From Thermoleophilia bacterium (lineage in GTDB: Bacteria; Actinomycetota; Thermoleophilia; Gaiellales; Gaiellaceae): a stretch of 10,116 bases of DNA. The position numbers and the translations under genes were made by a program. The stretch lies in the NCBI GenBank assembly GCA_016844515.1, contig JAERMP010000054.1, positions 1 to 10,116 on the forward strand. The letters are read 5' to 3'. Positions 5,540-10,116 of the stretch are shown here, piece by piece. Numbering within the stretch: position 1 is the stretch's first letter; every line of letters starts with the position of its first letter. The notes beneath the pieces were generated by a model that was given only the letters and a program-made list of their open reading frames with translations, was not told the origin of the DNA and did not search any database.

Positions 5540-7189
5540 ATGAGCGACGCGCTCCGGATCATCCCGCTCGGCGGCCTCGGTGAGGTCGGCAAGAACATGA
5601 CCGTCTACGAGATGGGGGAGGAGATCATCGTGGTCGATGCCGGCCTGGCCTTCCCGCGCGACGAACACCTCGGGGTCGACCTGCTGCTTCCGGACGTCGG
5701 CTATCTCGAGGGTCGCCGCGTGCGCGCCGTCATCCTCACGCACGGGCACGAGGATCACGTCGGTGGGCTGCCATACCTCCTGCGCGAGGTAAAGGTCGAG
5801 ACGGTCATCGCGACGCGGCTGACGCTCGGCCTGGTGAAGTCGAAGCTCGACGAGCACGGAGTCGCGCAAGCGGCAGAGCTTCTCGAGGCCGCACCCGGCG
5901 ACGAACCGCTCCAGCTCGGCCCGTTTACCGTCGAGCTCGTCCGCGTCGCCCACTCGATCCCCGACGCCGTCGCCCTCGTGATCGACACCACAGCCGGGCG
6001 TGTCGTGCACACCGGCGACTGGAAGCTCGATCACACCCCGGTCGACGGGCAGAAGACCGACGTCGGAAAGCTGGCGGAGATCGGAAACCGAGGCGTCGAC
6101 CTCCTCCTCGGGGATTCGACGAACGCCGAGCGCCCCGGAAACACGGGATCCGAGCGCCTCGTCGGGGAGGCCTTCCGAACGATCTTCCCGCTGCGGCGAG
6201 GAAAGATCCTCGTGGCTTCGTTCGCATCGAACATCCACCGAATGCAGCAGGCAGCTGAGGTTGCCGTCGAATGCGGTCGCAAGGTGACGGTCGTCGGGCG
6301 CTCCATGCGAAAGAACCTGAACATCGCCACCAACCTCGGATATGTCTCGCTCCCAGAGACCTCCTTGATCAACACGGACGAGGCCGCCCAGCTCCCACCT
6401 GACCGGGTGCTCGTGCTCTGCACCGGGAGCCAGGGGGAGCCGATGTCGGCGCTTACGCGCATCGCGTACGGCGACCACAAGGCCGTTTCGGTCGAGCCCG
6501 GCGACACGGTGATCATCTCCGCGAAGCCGGTTCCGGGTAACGAGCTGCGTGTTCACGACTCCATCAACCAGCTTGCTCGAGCGGGAGCGGAGGTGCTGCA
6601 TGAGGAGGTCGCTCCGGTGCACGTCTCCGGGCACGCGTGCCAGGAAGAGTTGCGCACGATGCTCTCGCTGCTTCGCCCGCGCCACGTCATGCCGATCCAC
6701 GGCGAGTACCGCATGCAGGCCGCCCACGCGAAGCTCGCGCGCGAAGCGGGTGTGCCCGACGAGAGGATCATCATCGCCGAGAACGGTTCGGTGGTCGAGC
6801 TCGCCCGCGGGGAAGCTCGGCTCGTGGATCGCGTCGACGCAGGCATCACCTTCGTGGACGGCTTGCGTGTCGGGGACGTGCAGGATGTTGCGCTGCGCGA
6901 CCGGCGGCGCCTCTCGGAGGACGGCGTGCTGATCGTCGTGACGACACTTGCCGCTTCCGACGGCGGCGAGATCGCCCCTCCGGAGCTGATCGCCCGCGGG
7001 TTCGCAGACTCGGGCGTCCTACTTGACGAGCTCCGCGACGAAGCCGACCGTGTGGTGCGTGAGCTCGCAGGAGAGCACATCACGGAGATCAAGCTCCTTC
7101 AGGAACACATCCACGACGCCGTCGGTCAGATCGTCTACGACCGCACGCGGCGGCGCCCGATGATTCTCCCCGTCGTCATCGAGGTTTAG
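5540..7189 (+). CDS. rnj: Ribonuclease J
   Basis: RNase J is a metallo-beta-lactamase/beta-CASP nuclease with 5'-to-3' exonuclease and endonuclease activity in mRNA decay and rRNA maturation. The 549 residues match the family. The N-terminal IIPLGGLGEVGKNM is diagnostic for RNase J. Zinc-site motifs are HGHEDH at 68-73, H138 in VAHSIPDA and D160 in HTGDWKLD. The beta-CASP region contains GDSTNAE (191-197), FASNIHR (228-234), LCTGSQGEPMSAL (293-305), HVSGHA (361-366) and PIHGEYR (385-391); a C-terminal domain follows to IPVVIEV-like MILPVVIEV. The ATG start gives the expected N-terminus and follows a TAGACT box. It is the first gene of a tight run with the 178-residue protein and ribokinase. 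PNPase, its usual partner in decay, lies 3.7 kb upstream. Confidence 0.97.
   Translation: MSDALRIIPLGGLGEVGKNMTVYEMGEEIIVVDAGLAFPRDEHLGVDLLLPDVGYLEGRRVRAVILTHGHEDHVGGLPYLLREVKVETVIATRLTLGLVKSKLDEHGVAQAAELLEAAPGDEPLQLGPFTVELVRVAHSIPDAVALVIDTTAGRVVHTGDWKLDHTPVDGQKTDVGKLAEIGNRGVDLLLGDSTNAERPGNTGSERLVGEAFRTIFPLRRGKILVASFASNIHRMQQAAEVAVECGRKVTVVGRSMRKNLNIATNLGYVSLPETSLINTDEAAQLPPDRVLVLCTGSQGEPMSALTRIAYGDHKAVSVEPGDTVIISAKPVPGNELRVHDSINQLARAGAEVLHEEVAPVHVSGHACQEELRTMLSLLRPRHVMPIHGEYRMQAAHAKLAREAGVPDERIIIAENGSVVELARGEARLVDRVDAGITFVDGLRVGDVQDVALRDRRRLSEDGVLIVVTTLAASDGGEIAPPELIARGFADSGVLLDELRDEADRVVRELAGEHITEIKLLQEHIHDAVGQIVYDRTRRRPMILPVVIEV
7181..7184 (+). promoter_or_regulatory. Ribosome binding site for the 178-residue gene
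   Basis: GAGG lies 8 nt before the ATG at 7193, within the last codons of RNase J. It is the clearest Shine-Dalgarno in the window and supports this start and coupled translation inside an operon, in contrast to the leaderless first genes. Confidence 0.5.
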
Positions 7190-7192
7190 TAG

Positions 7193-7729
7193 ATGGTCGG
7201 CTGGGACTCGGTGATAGAGGGCAACGCAGCCAGCGAGCTCATGGCTGCGCGACTCATCGGCCAGCTTCGCGCGTGCGAGGCGTCATCGCTGGCGTTCTGC
7301 CGGCTCCTCGAGCGCTGGGGGAGGGGAGACGCCGTGCCCGCGACCCCAGGAGGCCGTCAAGCCGCGCTCCGCCACGCAGCGGATCGGGTCGAGACCGCCA
7401 TTGCGGGTCTCGAGCAGCCGCTTTCGCAATATCTCTTGGAGCTGGAGCCAGAGCGCGCCGAAGGCCGGTCGTGGTATGGCGGGCCAGGAGCGGGAGAGCT
7501 CGTCGAGTGGCGTCCGGTGCTCGACCGTGCGGGAGTGCGCGCGTGCCCCAACCGCGTGGCGGCCGTCTATCTCGAGCTTGCGGTCCTCGTGCGCGCGCTC
7601 GAAGGGCTGACGACGGCGGCGAGCCTCGATGCGGCACCGGACCGCTCGTCACTCTGGGCCGGCCTGTTCGACCTCCAGGACACCCTGCTCGGGTCGACCG
7701 TCGACGACCTGCGCGCCCTCGCCGCCTGA
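7193..7729 (+). CDS. Unrecognised alpha-helical protein linked to RNase J
   Basis: I do not recognise this 178-residue protein. It is rich in Ala, Leu, Arg and Glu and looks mostly helical, with no signal peptide or membrane segment. Notable points are three cysteines (C28, C36, C118), the segment SWYGGPGAGELVEWRPVLDRAG (about 93-114), which is the most motif-like part, and an acidic/hydrophobic end LFDLQDTLLGSTVDDLRALAA. The ATG is 3 nt after the RNase J stop (TAG TAG ATG) with GAGG 8 nt upstream, so it is almost certainly cotranscribed with RNase J. Ribokinase starts 7 nt after its stop. Codon use and strong GC preference at third positions match its neighbours, which supports a real gene. 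Position suggests, but does not show, a role near RNA metabolism. Confidence 0.8.
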   Translation: MVGWDSVIEGNAASELMAARLIGQLRACEASSLAFCRLLERWGRGDAVPATPGGRQAALRHAADRVETAIAGLEQPLSQYLLELEPERAEGRSWYGGPGAGELVEWRPVLDRAGVRACPNRVAAVYLELAVLVRALEGLTTAASLDAAPDRSSLWAGLFDLQDTLLGSTVDDLRALAA

Positions 7730-7736
7730 TCGAATC

Positions 7737-8561
7737 GTGCCGGCGGACGCTCCGCGCATCGTCGTCGTCGGGTCGATCAACCTCGACCTGGTCGCACGTT
7801 GCGAGCGGCTCCCACAGTCGGGGGAGACCGTCAGCGGCGCGTCGTTCTCGCGGTTTCCGGGAGGCAAGGGGGCGAACCAGGCGGTCGCGTGCGCTCGGCT
7901 CGGCGCTGAGGTAACGATGATCGGCGCCGTCGGTCGCGATTCCCAGGCCGACGAGGCGCTCGCCGGGCTACGTGACGCCGGTGTCTCGCTCGATCTCCAG
8001 GTTGTCGACGAGCCGACGGGGGTCGCGCTGATCCTCGTGGACGCGGCTGGGGAGACCGAGATCGTGGTGGCGCCGGGTGCGAACGCCTCCCTCGGTGAGA
8101 TACGGCTCCCGGAGCACGACGCGGTCCTCTGCCAGCTCGAAGTGCCGGACGTCGCGGTGCTGTCGGCGTGGGAGAGCTGCACGGGCACTTTCTGCCTCAA
8201 CGCGGCACCGGCTCGTCCCGTCGCGGTCGATCCCGACGTAACCGTGGTGAACCGTTACGAGGCCGAGGCTCTCTCCCGCCGTGACGGACTCGTCGCCGTC
8301 ACGCTCGGGGCCGAGGGCGCAGTTCTCTACGAAGACGGGGAGGAGATCGCTCGCGCTACGCCGCCGCCGGTCGACGCCGTCGACGGCACGGCTGCGGGCG
8401 ACGCGTTCACCGCCTGCCTCCTCGTGTCGCTCCTGGAGGGGCGAGATGCCCATGCCGCGCTCGAGCGAGCCTGTGCCGCAGGAGCTCTTGCCGCCTCGCG
8501 GATGGGCGCTCAGCCGTCGCTGCCGACCGCCGCCGAGATCGACGCAATCCTCGCCAAGTAA
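7737..8561 (+). CDS. rbsK: Ribokinase (PfkB family), short
   Basis: Ribokinase phosphorylates D-ribose with ATP to ribose 5-phosphate. The 274-residue product starts IVVVGSINLDLV and carries PGGKGANQAVACARLGA (PfkB signature 1, about 41-57), GVALILVDAAGE, LNAAPARP (154-161), NRYE (172-175, matching the metal-site NxxE), VTLGAEGAVLYEDG (188-201), DGTAAGD (216-222, catalytic D222; E. coli has DTTAAGD) and GAQPSLPT near the end, a ribokinase hallmark. It is about 30 residues shorter than typical ribokinases, mainly between NRYEAEAL and VTLG. The GTG at 7737 is chosen because homology begins a few residues later and it lies 7 nt after the preceding stop. Its last residues and stop, AK-stop, lie in a palindromic repeat. 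The assignment to ribose rather than another sugar is likely, not proven. Confidence 0.88.
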   Translation: MPADAPRIVVVGSINLDLVARCERLPQSGETVSGASFSRFPGGKGANQAVACARLGAEVTMIGAVGRDSQADEALAGLRDAGVSLDLQVVDEPTGVALILVDAAGETEIVVAPGANASLGEIRLPEHDAVLCQLEVPDVAVLSAWESCTGTFCLNAAPARPVAVDPDVTVVNRYEAEALSRRDGLVAVTLGAEGAVLYEDGEEIARATPPPVDAVDGTAAGDAFTACLLVSLLEGRDAHAALERACAAGALAASRMGAQPSLPTAAEIDAILAK

Positions 8562-8577
8562 CAGACTGTTACTTGGC
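8553..8577. repeat. Short palindromic repeat, copy 2 (perfect, spans two stop codons)
   Basis: Twelve-base arms, GCCAAGTAACAG (8553-8564) and CTGTTACTTGGC (8566-8577), are perfectly complementary around A8565. The ribokinase TAA (8559-8561) and the minus-strand MmcQ TAA (8571-8569) lie within it, so both proteins end in Ala-Lys encoded by the repeat. Bases 8558-8577 are identical to 3165-3184. A one-base loop and no T-run argue against an ordinary intrinsic terminator; an extragenic palindrome or protein-binding site is more likely. Confidence 0.85.
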
Positions 8578-8940
8578 TCTTGCGCGCTGGTTGGTGTCCG
8601 CGTCGAGCTCGGAGACGAGCCGCTTCGGCGCGACGATCCGGTAGCACTCCTCGATCCAGTCGCAGAGAAGCTCGAAGTCGACGTCCTCGGCGTCGACGGG
8701 AACCGTCACCCAGCCGGCCTTGCCCAGGCCGTAGCCGGTTGGCTCGGCACCCTCGATCGAGAGCGCGTGACCGTGCGACTCGACGAGCTTGACCGTGATC
8801 CGGTTCGCTGACGGGTCGCCGCCGAAGAACACGAATACCTTCTTGCGGACCTTGGCGACCGTCTCGTTCCAGGGGTGATCCTCTACTGCCTCGGGAAGGG
8901 AGAGCGCGAAGGTGAGGAGCTTCGCCCGGACGGCGTCCAC
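8569..8940 (-). CDS. MmcQ/YjbR family protein
   Basis: This 123-residue protein matches the MmcQ/YjbR (CyaY-like fold) family, small cytosolic proteins sometimes described as DNA-binding but without a firm biochemical role. The evidence is the N-terminal helix with LPEAVEDHPWNETVAKVRKKVFVFFG, the central HALSIEGAEPTGYGLGKAGWVTVPVD and a C-terminal helix ELLCDWIEECYRIVAPKRL. The GTG at 8940 is preferred: homology starts there, length is normal, and a TATCGT box sits 8 nt upstream. An ATG at 8964 would add eight residues and overlap the start of the divergent nucleoside hydrolase. The gene converges with ribokinase, with both stops inside one palindrome, and diverges from the hydrolase over 22 bp. 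Confidence 0.85.
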   Translation of the reverse strand: MDAVRAKLLTFALSLPEAVEDHPWNETVAKVRKKVFVFFGGDPSANRITVKLVESHGHALSIEGAEPTGYGLGKAGWVTVPVDAEDVDFELLCDWIEECYRIVAPKRLVSELDADTNQRARAK

Positions 8941-8948
8941 GGTCGAGC

Positions 8949-8954
8949 ACGATA
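8949..8954 (-). promoter_or_regulatory. -10-like box for MmcQ-family gene
   Basis: On the minus strand TATCGT lies 8 nt before the GTG at 8940, with no Shine-Dalgarno between. It overlaps the opposite-strand box at 8951-8956 by four bases. It fits only TANNNT. Confidence 0.35.
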
Positions 8955-8956
8955 CT
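8951..8956 (+). promoter_or_regulatory. -10-like box for nucleoside hydrolase
   Basis: GATACT ends 6 nt before the ATG at 8963, the same spacing seen before the M16, dapA and pyrophosphatase starts. No Shine-Dalgarno is present. This spacing supports 8963 over the upstream in-frame ATG at 8912. Confidence 0.4.
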
Positions 8957-8962
8957 GCTCGC

Positions 8963-9895
8963 ATGGCTCCGGCTCCGACGCCCGTGATCCTCGACTGCGA
9001 CCCGGGGCACGATGATGCGATCGCGCTCCTGCTGGCACTCGCGAGCCCCGAGATCGACCTTCTCGGCGTCACGACGACGTATGGCAACCAGACGCTCGAG
9101 AAGACGACTGCGAACGCGCTTCGCGTCCTCGAGCTCGTGGGGCGCACGGACGTGCCCGTTGCGGCTGGCGCAGACGCGCCGCTCGGGCGGGACCTCGTCG
9201 TCGCAGCTCACGTCCACGGCGAGAGCGGCCTCGACGGACCGGCACTCCCAGAGGCGAAGGCAACTCCGGCCTCGACGGACGCGGTTGCCTTCATCGCAGA
9301 GCTCGTCCGTACCGCCGATCGGCCCGTGACGCTCGTTCCAACTGGGCCGCTGACGAACATCGCGCGGTACCTCGATGAGCGCGGAACCGACGGCATCGCG
9401 CGCATCGTCCTCATGGGCGGCGCCATCGCGGAAGGGAACTTCACGCCGGCGGCCGAGTTCAACGTCTGGTGTGATCCCGAGGCAGCCGCCCGCGTCTTCT
9501 CGAGCGGTCTCGACGTGACGATGATCGGGCTCGACGTCACCCACAAAGCCGTTCTCGGCCGCGAGGTCGAGGAGCGTCTGCGAGCTGTCGGGCGGGTCGG
9601 CTCGTTCGTCGCAGAGCTCAACGTGTTCTTCAGCCGCTATCACGAGAAGACCTACGGCTGGAACGGCGCGCCGATCCACGACGCGGTGGCAATGGCGCAC
9701 GTGATCCGACCGGGGCTGGTCGAGACGCGGCACCGCAACGTCGAGATCGAGCTCGAGTCCGACCTCTGCCGCGGGCGAACCGTCGTCGACCTCTGGAGCC
9801 GCAGCGATCGCCGGCCGAACGCCCACGTCGCGGTAGATCTGGACGCAAGCGCGTTCTTCGACCTGCTCGTCGAGCGCATCGCAAGCCTCGGATAG
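8963..9895 (+). CDS. Inosine-uridine-preferring nucleoside hydrolase family
   Basis: The enzyme hydrolyses ribonucleosides to a base and ribose. The 310 residues match the family length. DCDPGHDDA at 11-19 is the calcium-binding/catalytic signature (D11, D13, D17, D18). Further motifs are TTYGNQ (N42), HGESGLDGP (85-93), VPTGPLTN (125-132), MGGA (151-154), PAAEFNVWCDPEAA with E166 and N168, and IHDAVAMA with the last calcium-ligand Asp at 240. Together these match the Crithidia fasciculata and E. coli Rih enzymes. ATG 8963 places homology at residue 8 and gives a leaderless arrangement; the in-frame ATG at 8912 would run into the divergent MmcQ gene. Substrate preference cannot be read from sequence. 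The ribose product could feed the nearby ribokinase. Its TAG stop forms the first half of the next gene's -10 box. Confidence 0.94.
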   Translation: MAPAPTPVILDCDPGHDDAIALLLALASPEIDLLGVTTTYGNQTLEKTTANALRVLELVGRTDVPVAAGADAPLGRDLVVAAHVHGESGLDGPALPEAKATPASTDAVAFIAELVRTADRPVTLVPTGPLTNIARYLDERGTDGIARIVLMGGAIAEGNFTPAAEFNVWCDPEAAARVFSSGLDVTMIGLDVTHKAVLGREVEERLRAVGRVGSFVAELNVFFSRYHEKTYGWNGAPIHDAVAMAHVIRPGLVETRHRNVEIELESDLCRGRTVVDLWSRSDRRPNAHVAVDLDASAFFDLLVERIASLG

Positions 9896-9898
9896 CCT
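9893..9898 (+). promoter_or_regulatory. -10-like box for inorganic pyrophosphatase
   Basis: TAGCCT ends 6 nt before the ATG at 9905. Its first three bases are the stop codon of the nucleoside hydrolase. No Shine-Dalgarno is present in the 9-bp gap. Confidence 0.4.
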
Positions 9899-9904
9899 CC
9901 GCCC

Positions 9905-10116
9905 ATGACCGAGCACGTCGTGGTCTTCGTGGAGGTCCCTTCCGGATCGCGGAACAAGTACGAGCTCGACGAGGAGCTTGGGGCCATCGTCCTCGACCGG
10001 AGGCTCTTCACGTCGATGGCGTACCCGGCGGACTACGGGTTCATCGAGGGGACGATGGGGGAGGACGGGGATCCCCTCGACGCGCTCGTCCTCGTCGGGG
10101 AGCCGACCTTCCCCGG
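9905..10116 (+). CDS. ppa: Inorganic pyrophosphatase, 3'-truncated by window edge
   Basis: Soluble family I pyrophosphatase hydrolyses diphosphate to two phosphates in the cytosol, pulling biosynthetic reactions forward. Seventy codons are present. [15 protein letters not shown] (10-24) is the family N-terminal substrate/metal region with the conserved Lys and Glu, and [11 protein letters not shown] (40-50) and [10 protein letters not shown] (55-64) follow, the latter being the start of the DxxPxD-type signature with its metal-binding aspartates. A complete protein would be roughly 160-175 residues, so about 100 are missing to the right. The ATG is 9 nt after the hydrolase stop and 6 nt after TAGCCT. 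Identification is firm. Confidence 0.96.
   Translation, partial: MTEHVVVFVEVPSGSRNKYELDEELGAIVLDRRLFTSMAYPADYGFIEGTMGEDGDPLDALVLVGEPTFP

Larger units (their letters stand above)
8944..8961. promoter_or_regulatory. 18-bp inverted repeat between divergent starts
   Basis: CGAGCA (8944-8949) and TGCTCG (8956-8961) are perfect complements separated by CGATAC. The repeat fills most of the 22-bp gap and covers both proposed -10 boxes, so a protein bound here could control both genes. The sequence is visible; operator function is inference. Confidence 0.4.

Noticed and set aside
5498..6727. Long minus-strand frame across RNase J
   Set aside because: An antisense shadow of the RNase J codon pattern; the composition is not protein-like.
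8965..9147. Upstream extension of the MmcQ-family gene
   Set aside because: The frame stays open, but the added residues show no homology, run antisense to the nucleoside hydrolase, and would make the protein far longer than its family.
8510..9916. Long minus-strand frame over the nucleoside hydrolase and MmcQ region
   Set aside because: It reads antisense to the hydrolase and out of frame through the MmcQ gene; both real genes have clear motifs.
1..10116. CRISPR array, phage, toxin-antitoxin or defence system
   Set aside because: No regularly spaced repeats, integrase, transposase, cas or small toxin-antitoxin pair is visible; the genes are mostly core metabolism and RNA decay.

Overview
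This window looks like chromosomal backbone from a high-GC actinobacterium. The gene order pnp, M16 peptidase, dapB, dapA, RNase J is the conserved order in Actinomycetota. I infer, without being able to test it, a deep-branching member such as a Thermoleophilia/Gaiellales-type organism. The reasons are the many genes with a TANNNT box 6 nt before the start codon and no Shine-Dalgarno, and the lack of Streptomyces- or Mycobacterium-specific genes. I see no phage, insertion sequence, CRISPR array, rRNA or tRNA.

Layout, left to right. Bases 1-1785 hold a 5'-truncated polynucleotide phosphorylase gene. A near-perfect 24-bp-arm hairpin follows, then an M16 zinc peptidase (1872-3155), a short palindromic repeat and dapB (3205-3825). 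A possible 31-codon ORF overlaps the dapB stop, and then comes a gap of nearly 300 bp. mscL lies on the minus strand (4206-4583) and diverges from dapA (4620-5501). After dapA come RNase J (5540-7189), an unrecognised 178-residue protein (7193-7729) and a short ribokinase (7737-8561). The ribokinase converges on a MmcQ/YjbR-family gene (8940-8569, minus); both stop codons lie in one perfect palindrome. The MmcQ gene diverges from a nucleoside hydrolase (8963-9895) across 22 bp. The window ends in the first 70 codons of inorganic pyrophosphatase.

Functional themes. Two major RNA-decay enzymes (PNPase, RNase J) and two lysine/diaminopimelate enzymes (DapB, DapA) share the locus. Nucleoside hydrolase and ribokinase could form a short ribose-salvage route from nucleosides to ribose 5-phosphate.

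Nothing here amounts to a new multi-gene system. The most unusual signals are small: (1) a 25-bp palindrome that supplies the last residues and stop codons of two convergent genes and has a second copy 5.4 kb away; (2) the 57-bp hairpin behind pnp; (3) a repeated leaderless-promoter pattern, with overlapping divergent -10 boxes in two very short intergenic regions; (4) an unusually long linker in PNPase; (5) an unknown gene tightly coupled to RNase J.
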